Assembly: GCF_000012505.1 (NCBI RefSeq)
Contig: NC_007513.1
Span: forward strand, 1,984,001 to 2,048,000
DNA from: Synechococcus sp. CC9902
GTDB taxonomy: Bacteria > Cyanobacteriota > Cyanobacteriia > PCC-6307 > Cyanobiaceae
DNA: 64,000 nt
Direction of reading: 5' to 3'
The notes below the pieces were generated by a model. It did no database searches and had not been told where the DNA came from. It was given only the letters and a program-made list of their open reading frames with translations. Position 1 is the first letter of the stretch. Every line of letters begins with the position of its first letter. Shown here in pieces: positions 18,885 to 27,904 of this stretch. Position numbers and translations under genes: made by a program.

Positions 18885-20141
18885 TCAGAGCTTGTCGCCA
18901 AGCTTCTCAGCGACTGTGTTGACATCTTTGTCGCCACGTCCCGAGCAGTTGATCACCACTTCACAGCCCTGGGGAAGGGTGGGGCAAAGCTGCTCCAACC
19001 AAGCAAAGGCATGGGCTGTTTCAAGGGCCGGAATAATCCCCTCCAACTCACTCACCAAGCGCAATCCATCCAGGGCCTGTTCGTCGGTGACTGCTGCGTA
19101 TTCAGCCCGGCCAATCTCCTTGAGATAGCTGTGCTCAGGGCCAACACCGGGATAGTCCAAACCAGCACTTATGGAATGGGCTTCTTGCACCTGACCATCA
19201 CTGTCTTGCAACAGCAAGCTCATTGCACCATGCAACACACCGGCGCGGCCTTCGGTGATGGTGGCGGCATGGCGAGGGGTATTCACACCGTCACCAGCGG
19301 CCTCTACACCAATCAGACGAACCGAGGTGTCTTGCACAAAGGGATGGAACAGCCCCATCGCGTTCGAGCCCCCTCCCACACAGGCCATCAACACATCTGG
19401 CAGGCGGCCAAAGGCTTCCTCACACTGCTGTTTCGCTTCCTGACCGATCACCGCGTGAAAATCGCGCACCAACATCGGGTAGGGGTGCGGACCAGCAACA
19501 GAACCGAGGATGTAGTGAGTGGTTTCCACATTCGTCACCCAGTCGCGAATCGCCTCGCTGGTGGCGTCCTTCAACGTGGCTGAGCCAGCTGTGACCGGTG
19601 CCACCGTGGCGCCAAGAAGACGCATACGGAACACATTGAGGGCTTGTCGGCGCATGTCCTCCGCGCCCATATAAATCACACAATCGAGGCCAAATCGGGC
19701 ACAGACGGTTGCTGTGGCAACACCATGCTGACCAGCCCCGGTTTCAGCAATGATTCGTTTTTTGCCCATCCGCAGGGCCAAAAGCGCCTGGCCGAGAGCA
19801 TTGTTGATTTTGTGAGCGCCGGTGTGGTTTAGATCCTCACGCTTCAGCCAAATGCGCGGGCCACCATCGTCTCGGCGGTAATGAGCCGTGAGTCGCTCGG
19901 CTTCATAGAGGGGAGTGGCCCGACCGACGTAGGTCTTGAGGAGATGGTTGAGTCGCCCCGTAAACGCTGGATCTGCCCAGGCTTGAGCTGCCGATTGCTC
20001 CAACTCCGCCAACGCTGGCATGAGAGTTTCTGGAACGTACTGGCCACCGAAGCGTCCGAAACGTCCATGGGCACCTGGACGGGCCGACGGTTGAAGGCTG
20101 GAGGGATCCGGTTGGGAGGCTTTCGGCAGAGTGCTGGTCAC
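18885..20141 (-). CDS. trpB: tryptophan synthase beta chain
   Basis: TrpB condenses indole with serine. [20 protein letters not shown] (PLP Lys, about residue 105), [16 protein letters not shown] and [15 protein letters not shown] (phosphate loop) are present. The frame is open further upstream (to 20273), but a GTG at 20141 ([10 protein letters not shown]) gives a normal 418-residue protein. Longer starts add a non-conserved extension into the region before the SUI1 gene. No trpA is adjacent. Confidence 0.97.
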   Translation of the reverse strand: MTSTLPKASQPDPSSLQPSARPGAHGRFGRFGGQYVPETLMPALAELEQSAAQAWADPAFTGRLNHLLKTYVGRATPLYEAERLTAHYRRDDGGPRIWLKREDLNHTGAHKINNALGQALLALRMGKKRIIAETGAGQHGVATATVCARFGLDCVIYMGAEDMRRQALNVFRMRLLGATVAPVTAGSATLKDATSEAIRDWVTNVETTHYILGSVAGPHPYPMLVRDFHAVIGQEAKQQCEEAFGRLPDVLMACVGGGSNAMGLFHPFVQDTSVRLIGVEAAGDGVNTPRHAATITEGRAGVLHGAMSLLLQDSDGQVQEAHSISAGLDYPGVGPEHSYLKEIGRAEYAAVTDEQALDGLRLVSELEGIIPALETAHAFAWLEQLCPTLPQGCEVVINCSGRGDKDVNTVAEKLGDKL

Positions 20142-20318
20142 GGATCCAGATCGAAGCGTTAAGCCAGCGTAAGCAGGCAAACACGCGATGACGTGGCTCT
20201 CAAACTTTGATTCGTAGATCTGAAGCTCGATAGGGGGGCTCAACGCTGTTGAAGGTGAAGCCCACCAGGGCACTGACGTTCGTCATTGAGAATGGAGCGA
20301 CGTAGCGAACAGCGGGTG

Positions 20319-20645
20319 ATGCCGAAGGGCAGCTGGCAGGAATTCAGCAGCGCCGACAGTCTGCAAAGGCCCAAGGGGCCGGCAGCGGCGCCAACTCCGA
20401 AGGCGGATCAGATGGTGCGAGTCCAGCCCACCCGTGGAGGGAAAGGGGGGAAAACGGTGACGGTGATTCGTGGCTTGGAACTCGAACCAGATGGCTTCAA
20501 GGCTTTGCTGAAAAAACTGAAGAGCCGTATCGGCAGCGGGGGCACCACCAAAGACGGCGTGATCGAACTGCAGGGAGACCAAGTGGATTTGAGCCTGACC
20601 CTGCTCACGCAAGAGGGCTACCGACCAAAACGTGCGGGCGGTTAA
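20319..20645 (+). CDS. SUI1/eIF1-like protein (YciH type)
   Basis: This is a 108-residue protein with a disordered basic N-terminus and a C-terminal SUI1 domain. Visible motifs are VRVQPTRGGKGGKTVTVIRG, LLKKLKSRIGSGGTTKDG and IELQGDQ. Bacterial YciH is related to eukaryotic initiation factor 1 and may influence start-codon fidelity. The start is chosen at ATG 20319 (MPKGSWQEF); in-frame upstream codons at 20286 and 20292 would add a poor 10-residue extension. It is divergent from trpB and 48 nt upstream of cysC. Confidence 0.9.
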   Translation: MPKGSWQEFSSADSLQRPKGPAAAPTPKADQMVRVQPTRGGKGGKTVTVIRGLELEPDGFKALLKKLKSRIGSGGTTKDGVIELQGDQVDLSLTLLTQEGYRPKRAGG

Positions 20646-20693
20646 GGAACAGCATTCACTTGGGTGAGAATGACTGCCTTCTTGCCCTTTGTT

Positions 20694-21314
20694 ATGACCG
20701 CGTCCACACCCAAGGCCACCAACATCGTCTGGCATGAGGCCTCAGTCGATCGGGCCGCCAGGGCAGACAAACGCGGACATCGCAGCGCCATTCTTTGGTT
20801 CACCGGGCTCTCTGGCTCTGGCAAAAGCACCCTGGCCAATGCCGTCAATGCCGCCTTATTTGAGCGCGGGCTGGCCACCTACGTATTAGACGGAGACAAC
20901 GTTCGCCATGGCCTCTGCAAAGACTTGGGCTTCTCCGACGCCGACCGTGAAGAAAATATCCGTCGCATCGGCGAAGTCGCGAAATTATTCCTCGATGCAG
21001 GCGTCATCGTGCTCACCGCCTTTGTATCGCCGTTTCGGGCCGACCGAGACAAAGCACGGGACCTCGTGGAGGCCGGCGATTTTTTCGAGATTTTCTGCGC
21101 GGCGGATCTAGAGGTTTGCGAATCCCGTGATCCCAAGGGTCTGTATGCGAAGGCCCGCTCAGGTGCCATCAAAGAATTCACAGGCATTTCAAGCCCCTAT
21201 GAGGCTCCTGATACCCCGGAACTAAAGATCGACACCGGTGCTCAAGAGCTGGCTCAATCGGTTGAGGTGGTGATTAAGGCTCTACAGGACAAGGGAGTGA
21301 TTCCGGCTGCTTGA
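20694..21314 (+). CDS. cysC: adenylylsulfate kinase
   Basis: This APS kinase makes PAPS from adenylylsulfate. It has the P-loop [20 protein letters not shown] (about 36), [20 protein letters not shown] and the C-terminal [18 protein letters not shown]. The ATG at 20694 gives a 206-residue protein of normal size; an in-frame start 30 nt earlier is less likely. The last 41 nt overlap the 3' end of the convergent AI-2E-type permease gene. Confidence 0.96.
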   Translation: MTASTPKATNIVWHEASVDRAARADKRGHRSAILWFTGLSGSGKSTLANAVNAALFERGLATYVLDGDNVRHGLCKDLGFSDADREENIRRIGEVAKLFLDAGVIVLTAFVSPFRADRDKARDLVEAGDFFEIFCAADLEVCESRDPKGLYAKARSGAIKEFTGISSPYEAPDTPELKIDTGAQELAQSVEVVIKALQDKGVIPAA

Positions 21315-22365
21315 CCTCCGGCGAACCCAAATCCGAGCGTGCTGCGTCGGCCAGCGTTTTGATACAGCTGGCCACCGGCACCGCCAACAGCAACCCCAGC
21401 AGTTCTCCCAAGCCAAGAAGTCCAGCCAATCGGGCACCGACAGGGAGAGCAATCAGAAGCCAGGCTGGTTGCAAGCCCACGATGCTGCCCATCAAACGGG
21501 GCTGAATCACCTGATCCACGATTTGGCCTACCGCAATGGCGGCGGCGAGGAGCTCCAAGCCCGTCCGGGGATCCTGCACCCCAAGGATGGCGCTCACAAA
21601 CACAATCGTTAGGGCACTGGCATAGGGAATAAGGGTGCTGAAGCCGATCAACACGGCGAACAACACTCCATAGGGAATCTCCAAAACGGTGAACACCAAT
21701 AGCTGGCCCCCGCTGAGGATCAAAGCCAAGACCACCTGACCGGCGAAATACCCGCGAAACGTCCGACCCAGCGTGGTGGTCACCAGCTCCCGCCATCGAG
21801 CTGGCAACCATTGGGCGAGACCAGCCGTGATCGAGTCGGCCCCTAAAAGCAGGAACACCGCCAAAACCAACACGATCACGGTGTTGATCGACGTGCCAAC
21901 GGTGGCCCCAAGGATGCTGAGCAAGCGTTGGCTGAGCTGGGTCGCCACCCGACTGATTTGAGAGACCAAGTCACTGCTGAGATCAGCAAAGTCTGCAGGG
22001 AGCCCATGGGCAATCGCCCATGCCTGACCATGGTTAATGCCCTGTTCAGCGGCTGTGAGTAACGACGGTGCAGCACTGATCAATTGGCTGAGCTGCACAA
22101 CTAACAAAGGCAACAGCTCAACAACCGCGAAGCCAAGCAATCCCGCAGTGAGCAAGACCACCACAGTGATTGCCGGTAAGCGCGGCAGTCCACGGCCCAT
22201 CAGCCAACGGCAGGGGATGTCCAACAAAAAGGCGATCAACGCTGCCGTAATAAACAGGCCCGGGAATGGAGCGAACTGCACCAGCACCCGTTTCAACACA
22301 AACACGTTCAACCCGATCACGGGAAGCACCAAACCAATCCGAAACCAGGCGGGCCATGCGTTCAC
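21274..22365 (-). CDS. AI-2E/UPF0118 family permease
   Basis: This is a 363-residue membrane protein with about eight helices. The signature [20 protein letters not shown] (near 300) and the GY.AGQ-like region are typical of the AI-2E transporter superfamily (UPF0118, TqsA/PerM). Substrates in cyanobacteria are unknown, and the name need not imply autoinducer transport. It starts with GTG at 22365, directly after the TAA of the upstream membrane gene. Its 3' end overlaps cysC by 41 nt. Confidence 0.9.
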   Translation of the reverse strand: MNAWPAWFRIGLVLPVIGLNVFVLKRVLVQFAPFPGLFITAALIAFLLDIPCRWLMGRGLPRLPAITVVVLLTAGLLGFAVVELLPLLVVQLSQLISAAPSLLTAAEQGINHGQAWAIAHGLPADFADLSSDLVSQISRVATQLSQRLLSILGATVGTSINTVIVLVLAVFLLLGADSITAGLAQWLPARWRELVTTTLGRTFRGYFAGQVVLALILSGGQLLVFTVLEIPYGVLFAVLIGFSTLIPYASALTIVFVSAILGVQDPRTGLELLAAAIAVGQIVDQVIQPRLMGSIVGLQPAWLLIALPVGARLAGLLGLGELLGLLLAVPVASCIKTLADAARSDLGSPEVKQPESLPCPVEP

Positions 22366-23001
22366 TTAGCGGGTCTCTCCGGGGAGCGAAGCGCTGGAGG
22401 CAAGAGCAACGTATTGACACCAAAAACCCAGCCAAGCGGCAATCCCGAGCAACTTGAACCCCTCTTCAGTGAGTTGAACCGTTGTAGGGGGGAAGGGCAA
22501 ATAGTTCTGCAGCGCATCGATCAACACGGAAGAACCCAGAAGCAGCACCGACAACAAAAATGAGTCCCCTCCAAACCGTCGTAAGGGTTTGCGGAAGCAA
22601 ACCAACAGCAACACGCTGAACACGGTGTAGGTGATGTAAAGCGTTGCCTCCCCGAGATAGCGGTCATGGACGAGAAACATGTCGTCCAAGCACAACCAAA
22701 GCGAAAAGCCACCCCCGCAAAAAGCAAATTGCCTCCAAGCGATAGGACCTCTTATTTGGCCCGAACCCGCCGCAAACAATGCAATCGCAGCCGCTGCCAT
22801 CCAGAGCAAATAACCGACGCTGGAGATAAAACCCAAGCCCAAGGGCGCGTCGCATGTTTGAGCCAAATCACGCACGACGAGTTGAAGGTCGATTCCTTCA
22901 GCCGAACTCCAAACCAGAGAAATGGCGTAGAGGACCGCTGCAGGGACCAGCGTCCACCGAATCGTGGAGCGGAGGGTGGACATCACGATTGAGCGCTGCA
23001 T
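22366..23001 (-). CDS. multi-pass membrane protein, unknown
   Basis: This 211-residue protein has about six hydrophobic segments (near 17-30, 63-78, 90-108, 120-138, 147-162 and 182-200). CLDDMFLVHDRYLGE in a loop holds several acids and a His that could be functionally important. I do not recognise a family. The ATG at 23001 shares one base with the purE stop, and its TAA abuts the GTG of the AI-2E permease gene. The trio purE, this gene and the permease is therefore probably one operon. Confidence 0.75.
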   Translation of the reverse strand: MQRSIVMSTLRSTIRWTLVPAAVLYAISLVWSSAEGIDLQLVVRDLAQTCDAPLGLGFISSVGYLLWMAAAAIALFAAGSGQIRGPIAWRQFAFCGGGFSLWLCLDDMFLVHDRYLGEATLYITYTVFSVLLLVCFRKPLRRFGGDSFLLSVLLLGSSVLIDALQNYLPFPPTTVQLTEEGFKLLGIAAWLGFWCQYVALASSASLPGETR

Positions 23002-23558
23002 CAGCTCATTTGCTCCAAATAAGCGCTGCTACCCAGATCGAGAAGGCGCGCGTCTTTTTCCACCACTCCATCGTGCAGGCTGCTGCGGTAGTCCGCTAGC
23101 CGTTGCGTCAGGTCGTTATCGGAGGTGGCCAAAATCTGAGCCGCCAACAAACCTGCATTGAGGCCCCCTCCAATCGCCACCGTGGCCACAGGGATACCGG
23201 CGGGCATCTGCACGATCGAATGGAGTGAATCCACCCCAGACAAAGCACGGCTCTGCACTGGAACCCCGATGACAGGAAGGGTCGTGAGAGCCGCCACCAT
23301 GCCGGGGAGATGCGCAGCACCACCGGCACCGGCCACGATGACGCGGAAGCCACGCCCATGGGCTTGCTCTGCGAAAGCCACCATTTCCAAAGGGGTGCGA
23401 TGGGCTGACAACACCCGAACCTCGACCGTGACGCCAAGCTGCCGCAAGATCGCTGCTGCAGGTTCCATCGTTGGCAGATCGGAATCGCTGCCCATCACCA
23501 CGGCAACACTGGCAGAAAGAGAGGGTGCTGTCACGTCAGATTCCGGCGAGACTGCCAT
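23001..23558 (-). CDS. purE: N5-carboxyaminoimidazole ribonucleotide mutase
   Basis: PurE converts N5-CAIR to CAIR in purine synthesis. [18 protein letters not shown] (about 21), [18 protein letters not shown] and [19 protein letters not shown] are the class I PurE signatures. The ATG at 23558 (MAVSPESDV) gives 185 residues; the frame is open further but without family features. It is divergent from nagA (33 nt gap) and overlaps the next gene by one base. Confidence 0.96.
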   Translation of the reverse strand: MAVSPESDVTAPSLSASVAVVMGSDSDLPTMEPAAAILRQLGVTVEVRVLSAHRTPLEMVAFAEQAHGRGFRVIVAGAGGAAHLPGMVAALTTLPVIGVPVQSRALSGVDSLHSIVQMPAGIPVATVAIGGGLNAGLLAAQILATSDNDLTQRLADYRSSLHDGVVEKDARLLDLGSSAYLEQMS

Positions 23559-23591
23559 CGTCTCCCCCACCGGCCTGCAGCGCCAGCCCTG

Positions 23592-24767
23592 ATGCGACGG
23601 ATCACCAATGTGCGCCTGCCCGCACCCTTGGGCGGTGCAACCAAACAACGCCATTGGCTGAGCCTCAGCGTTGATGACACGATCACTGGAATCGGCCGGA
23701 TGGGACCGAACGACAGCCCAAGCGACAAGGCACGTCCTGACACGGACGCCGAAAACTGGAACGGCGACTGGATTAGCCCTCGCGCAATCGATCTGCAAAT
23801 CAATGGCGGCTTGGGCTTGGCCTTCCCCGAACTGACACCCAGCGACCTACCGCGACTCGTGGAACTGCTGGATTTGCTATGGAGCGATGGCGTCGAAGCG
23901 ATTGCGCCAACGTTGGTGACGTGCGGAATTGAGCCCCTTCGTAATGCCCTGGCCGTTTTACGAGAGGCCAGGACGCAGCATTGCGCTGGCCGCTGTCAGC
24001 TTTTGGGGGCCCACCTTGAAGGTCCATTTCTGGCGGAATCACGCCGGGGCGCCCATCCCCGGGAGCACCTGGCCAGCCCAACCCTGACGGCCCTGGAGGC
24101 ACGCATCAACGGCTTCGAATCCGAGATTGCCCTGATGACCCTGGCCCCAGAACTGGTGGGGGCCGATGCAGTGATTCAGCGGCTGAAGGATTTGGGAATC
24201 ATGGTGGCCCTCGGGCACAGCGCCGCCAACGCCAACACCGCTGGCCAAGCGTTCGAGAGAGGGGTGGGCATGCTGACCCACGCCTTCAATGCCATGCCAG
24301 GACTCCATCACCGCGCGCCAGGACCGATCGGCGAAGCCTGTCGAAACGGCCACATCGCCCTAGGACTGATTGCTGATGGCGTGCATGTCGACCCCACCAT
24401 GGCGGTGTTGCTTCAACGGCTGGCCCCAAGCCAAATCGTGTTGGTGAGCGATGCCCTAGCGCCCTACGGGCTCGCCGATGGCACACACCGCTGGGATGAA
24501 CGAACCCTGCTGGTGAAGAACGGCACCTGCCGCCTCGAGGACGGAACCCTGGCGGGGGTGACCTTGCCACAACTCGAGGGAGTGAAGCGCCTTGCCCGCT
24601 GGAGCAAGGACGGATCAGCCGCCATCTGGAGTGCCACGGTGGCCCCCCGCGGCCTCATCAACGGCCCTAACGGGGTCGTCGACGCTTTGATCGGGAAACC
24701 CCTTTCAGCACTTCTGCGCTGGCATCAACCCGAGCAAGGAGACCTTGACTGGACCTGCGCTGCTTAG
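23592..24767 (+). CDS. nagA: N-acetylglucosamine-6-phosphate deacetylase
   Basis: This 391-residue amidohydrolase deacetylates GlcNAc-6-phosphate, probably for amino-sugar or cell-wall recycling. [20 protein letters not shown] (about 136), [14 protein letters not shown] (metal His), [23 protein letters not shown] and [14 protein letters not shown] (catalytic Asp) are seen. The ATG at 23592 begins [10 protein letters not shown]. No nagB or transporter is nearby. chlM follows after 27 nt on the same strand. Confidence 0.93.
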   Translation: MRRITNVRLPAPLGGATKQRHWLSLSVDDTITGIGRMGPNDSPSDKARPDTDAENWNGDWISPRAIDLQINGGLGLAFPELTPSDLPRLVELLDLLWSDGVEAIAPTLVTCGIEPLRNALAVLREARTQHCAGRCQLLGAHLEGPFLAESRRGAHPREHLASPTLTALEARINGFESEIALMTLAPELVGADAVIQRLKDLGIMVALGHSAANANTAGQAFERGVGMLTHAFNAMPGLHHRAPGPIGEACRNGHIALGLIADGVHVDPTMAVLLQRLAPSQIVLVSDALAPYGLADGTHRWDERTLLVKNGTCRLEDGTLAGVTLPQLEGVKRLARWSKDGSAAIWSATVAPRGLINGPNGVVDALIGKPLSALLRWHQPEQGDLDWTCAA

Positions 24768-24794
24768 GATCCCGCGGATAACGACCTTTCACCA

Positions 24795-25508
24795 ATGGCC
24801 TCCGATTCACTGCTGACGCAGATCCAGGCCGAAAAGGACGAAGTGAAGGGATACTTCGAAACGACTGGCTTTGATCGCTGGAACCGCATCTACAGCGAAA
24901 GCGACGAGGTGAACAAAGTGCAGCGCAACATCCGTATCGGTCATCAAAAAACCGTGGATGAAGTGGTGAGCTGGATCCAAGAGAGCGGCGCCGTGCACAA
25001 CGTGAGCTTCTGCGATGCCGGTTGTGGAGTCGGCAGCCTCAGCCTGCCGTTGGCGGCGATGGGGGCAGGATCCGTCCATGCGAGCGATATTTCCGCCGCC
25101 ATGGTTCAAGAAGCAGAGCGTCGCGCCCGCGAAGCCGGCCTCGACATGGGCAAGCTGAATTTCTCAGCCAGTGATCTGGAGAGCCTCCAAGGCTCCTTTC
25201 ACACTGTCTGCTGCCTGGATGTCTTCATCCATTACCCCCAGCCAGCGGCGGAGGCGATGGTGAAGCATCTCTGTGGACTAACTCAAGAGCGATTGATCGT
25301 GAGCTTCGCGCCATACACGCCCCTCCTGGCTCTGCTCAAAGGGATCGGCCAACTGTTCCCAGGCCCCAGCAAAACCACGCGCGCTTACACACTGAAGGAA
25401 ACCGGGATCGTGAAAGCTGCAGAAGACTGCGGCTTCAAGCTGGTGCGGCGCAGCCTTAACAAGGCACCTTTTTACTTCTCTCGTTTAATCGAATTCAACA
25501 AGATATAG
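24795..25508 (+). CDS. chlM: Mg-protoporphyrin IX O-methyltransferase
   Basis: ChlM methylates Mg-protoporphyrin IX in chlorophyll synthesis using SAM. The N-terminal GYFETTGFDRWNRIYSESDE (about 19-38), the SAM loop FCDAGCGVGSLSLPLAAMG (about 72-90) and FIHYPQPAAEAMVKHL (about 143) are typical of ChlM/BchM. The 237-residue length fits. It follows nagA by 27 nt. An AT-rich 90-nt gap without a clear hairpin separates it from the convergent RluA-like gene. Confidence 0.96.
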   Translation: MASDSLLTQIQAEKDEVKGYFETTGFDRWNRIYSESDEVNKVQRNIRIGHQKTVDEVVSWIQESGAVHNVSFCDAGCGVGSLSLPLAAMGAGSVHASDISAAMVQEAERRAREAGLDMGKLNFSASDLESLQGSFHTVCCLDVFIHYPQPAAEAMVKHLCGLTQERLIVSFAPYTPLLALLKGIGQLFPGPSKTTRAYTLKETGIVKAAEDCGFKLVRRSLNKAPFYFSRLIEFNKI

Positions 25509-25598
25509 ATCACCTGATTTCATCATTTCTAAACAATAAATATCTCCTTTTCTTTTAGTAAGCAAAGCTTGCAAAGTTTCTAACCGCAAACTTGTTGG

Positions 25599-26546
25599 TT
25601 AAAAGTCGAATTCTTTCGGCAGGGGAGCCGTAAACGACAACCCTGCCGCAGTTAGTGCGTTTAACCGCCAGGAATGCAAGCCATATCCACCATCCCCAGG
25701 GGTTGCTGTCTCAGAAATCTTGCGATTGAGCAGGTACAGCGGATCTCCCAATAAAGGACTGCCCAACTGGGCCAAATGAATCCGGATCTGATGGGGCCGC
25801 CCCGTGCGGATTGTCACCTCGAGACGATCTCCAGCAGCGCAACGGTCCAACAAGCGCACCGTGGAGTGAGCCGTGAGCCGCTTCCTTGTCGGCTCCTGGT
25901 CCAAAGGTTCTGGTCCCCAAATCCAACCCAGCAACGGATGCTGGCGTTCCACCACATCAGTGCTCACCACCAAGCTTTGGCCGGGCTCCAACCCCTCCAC
26001 CCGACGCGCCCACGCCTGATAGATCTTCTGACAACGACTTTCTGGCCGGAACTGTTTCGACAACGCTGCCCGGGTTGCTGCCGTCCTGGCACAAACCTGT
26101 AAGCCCGACGTGAACCGACCCAGCCGATGCACGGGTTTAGCCCCAGTCGATGCGAGCAATGCGGTGAGTGTGTGCTCCAAAAAGCCGCCACCAGGCATCA
26201 CCGGCAACCCCGATGGCTTGTTGATCACCAACAAATCACCATCGTCATGAATGGTGTCCCATTGATCCGGAATGGCCTCCTCAAGCCAAGGTGGCCTCTG
26301 CCAACAGATGTCATCTCCACTGGTCAGCTGCATATCTCCAGCCAACGGCTCACCGTTGCGATGCATTTCCCCGGCTGCAATCCGCTCCAACCAAACGGCC
26401 GCTGCTGAGTGCTGATGGCGGTTCGCCATCCACTGGCTTAACCATGCACCTTCGCCATGGGACTGCACACGATCGTGATGGGCCCAACCTGCATTGAATG
26501 CCGCCGGCCTCCAGCCCTGCTTCGAGCAGGCAACCCCATCCACCAT
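25599..26546 (-). CDS. RluA-family pseudouridine synthase with HRLG motif
   Basis: This 315-residue RluA-family protein has an S4-like N-terminal part (AAVWLERIAAGEMHRNGEPL), WDTIHDDGDLLVINKPSGLP, and C-terminal TGRPHQIRIHLAQLGSPLLG. The position of the catalytic motif HRLD-TSG reads KPVHRLGRFTSGLQVCART: Gly replaces the Asp that is essential in characterised members. It may be a distinct subgroup or an inactive RNA-binding homologue. The ATG at 26546 overlaps the response-regulator TGA by one base. Confidence 0.82.
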   Translation of the reverse strand: MVDGVACSKQGWRPAAFNAGWAHHDRVQSHGEGAWLSQWMANRHQHSAAAVWLERIAAGEMHRNGEPLAGDMQLTSGDDICWQRPPWLEEAIPDQWDTIHDDGDLLVINKPSGLPVMPGGGFLEHTLTALLASTGAKPVHRLGRFTSGLQVCARTAATRAALSKQFRPESRCQKIYQAWARRVEGLEPGQSLVVSTDVVERQHPLLGWIWGPEPLDQEPTRKRLTAHSTVRLLDRCAAGDRLEVTIRTGRPHQIRIHLAQLGSPLLGDPLYLLNRKISETATPGDGGYGLHSWRLNALTAAGLSFTAPLPKEFDF

Positions 26547-27283
26547 CAAGTCACCAGCCGGTGTTCCAAGGCGTAGCGCACCAGTTCCGTGCGACTGGAC
26601 GTGCCCGTCTTGTTGAACAAACGGCTGACGTACTTCTCGACATTGCGGATCGACGTTTCCAGCTGACGGGCGATCTCCTTGTTCATCAAGCCCTCCGCCA
26701 CCAACTGCAGCACGCTTGCTTCCCGCGGCGTGAAGCTGTGCGCCACCGGATCCTTGGAAGGCAAGGCCTCAGCTTGGGCCAACAAAGAGCGAATCTCTGT
26801 GATCTGCTTGGCCATCTGCCCCATATCCGTATCCGCGAAGCGCGCTGCCTCCTGCAAAAGCCGCTGCTGGCGTTGCGCCACATTGCGCACCCGCGCCACC
26901 AGCTCATCGGGATCGAACGGCTTCGGGATGTAGTCGTCCACCCCAGCCATGTAGCCCTGGGTGCGATCAGCCGTCATGCCTTTCGCCGTTAAGAAAATCA
27001 CGGGGGTGCCGCCGAGCCGTTCGTCGTCTCGCAATTTCTTCAATAGGCCGTAACCATCCAGCCGAGGCATCATCACGTCGCTAATCACCACATCGGGCAA
27101 CATCTGCTGCGCCTTCGTGAATCCTTCCTCCCCATCCACCGCGGTGGTGACATCAAAACCCTCATCCTCGAGGTATGCCTGGACCGCCGTGCGCAACCCG
27201 GGCTCGTCGTCTACCAGAAGCAACCTTGGCGCCGGGGGCGGTGCTTCTTGCTCTTCACTAGGGGGGGTTTGGGCGTCGCTCAT
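26546..27283 (-). CDS. NarL-type response regulator (Ycf29-like)
   Basis: This is a 245-residue regulator. A receiver domain (about 20-135) has LLVDDEPGLRTAVQAYLEDE, phospho-acceptor Asp in VVISDVMMPRLDGYG, and Lys in DDYIPKPFDPDEL. A LuxR-type helix-turn-helix follows (TPREASVLQLVAEGLMNKEI, then VEKYVSRLFNKTGTSSR). The layout resembles the chloroplast/cyanobacterial Ycf29 group; that name is my inference. No histidine kinase is adjacent, so it is an orphan here. It is coupled to the RluA-like gene by a one-base overlap. Confidence 0.88.
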   Translation of the reverse strand: MSDAQTPPSEEQEAPPPAPRLLLVDDEPGLRTAVQAYLEDEGFDVTTAVDGEEGFTKAQQMLPDVVISDVMMPRLDGYGLLKKLRDDERLGGTPVIFLTAKGMTADRTQGYMAGVDDYIPKPFDPDELVARVRNVAQRQQRLLQEAARFADTDMGQMAKQITEIRSLLAQAEALPSKDPVAHSFTPREASVLQLVAEGLMNKEIARQLETSIRNVEKYVSRLFNKTGTSSRTELVRYALEHRLVT

Positions 27284-27322
27284 GGCTGGAGTCGCTCTCC
27301 CATCAATGTATGGAGGTTGCGC

Positions 27323-27853
27323 TTAGGGGGCCAGTGCGGGTAACTGCTCCTGGCGTTCGGAGAGCAGCGTGGAAAAGCCCAATTCCAGGGCTTTTTCACG
27401 CAAGGTTGCAGGGTCGGTTCCCGCGACCTCCGGTACACACGCGGCCCACCACACCAGATGATCTTCTCGATTGCCCTCCAAGATCGGCCCACCGGGATTC
27501 AAATGCCGAACGAACACCGCCGAAAGCGTTCGCTTCACCCGGAGTGGGTTATCAACCCCGCAATCCACTGACTCCACATAAACATTCAGGTCGGACGGCG
27601 ATTCTTCCCAAAGGCTGTAGCTGCGCAAGGTTCCGCCGCCCCCTACGGACTTGATCCCATAGATGCCAATGATGCGAGGCCCTCCAGCATCCGGCTCCTC
27701 CATCAGCACCTGCAGATCCTTGGGTCGTGAATTTTTCATCTGTTCCAGCACCTCCTTACGGCTGATCGCCTCTGCCGCCAATGGAGCCAGTAACAGCGCT
27801 AGCCCAAGGCCAAGGCCCAAACCCAACCGAGCCATCGGGAAACGCAGACCCAT
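27323..27853 (-). CDS. exported protein of unknown function
   Basis: From ATG 27853 (MGLRFPMARLGLGLGLGLAL) this 176-residue protein has a signal peptide made largely of Gly-Leu repeats, ending near LAAEA. The mature part includes GPRIIGIYGIKSVGGGGTLR and the Cys-containing YVESVDCGVDN and WAACVPEVAG, possibly a disulfide pair. It appears to be a cyanobacterial family without a name I know. The ATG at 27835 is an alternative; the frame extends to 27937 but that would crowd the divergent cysteine desulfurase. Confidence 0.7.
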   Translation of the reverse strand: MGLRFPMARLGLGLGLGLALLLAPLAAEAISRKEVLEQMKNSRPKDLQVLMEEPDAGGPRIIGIYGIKSVGGGGTLRSYSLWEESPSDLNVYVESVDCGVDNPLRVKRTLSAVFVRHLNPGGPILEGNREDHLVWWAACVPEVAGTDPATLREKALELGFSTLLSERQEQLPALAP

Positions 27854-27904
27854 GCGAAGACGGACGACAACGCCAATCATGATCGCAATAGTTGCCATAC
27901 CCAG

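Noticed and set aside
20142-20273. 44-residue N-terminal extension of trpB
   Set aside because: The extra residues match no TrpB and the GTG at 20141 gives the usual size.
23559-23798. 80-residue N-terminal extension of purE
   Set aside because: It overlaps the divergent nagA start and is not conserved in PurE.
25509-25598. AT-rich gap between chlM and the RluA-like gene
   Set aside because: I looked for a terminator or tRNA; there is only a short GCAAAGCTTGC inverted repeat with no T run.
27770-27850. GC-rich repeat of AAGGCC-like units
   Set aside because: This is simply the Gly-Leu repeat coding for the signal peptide of the exported protein at 27323-27853, not a separate element.
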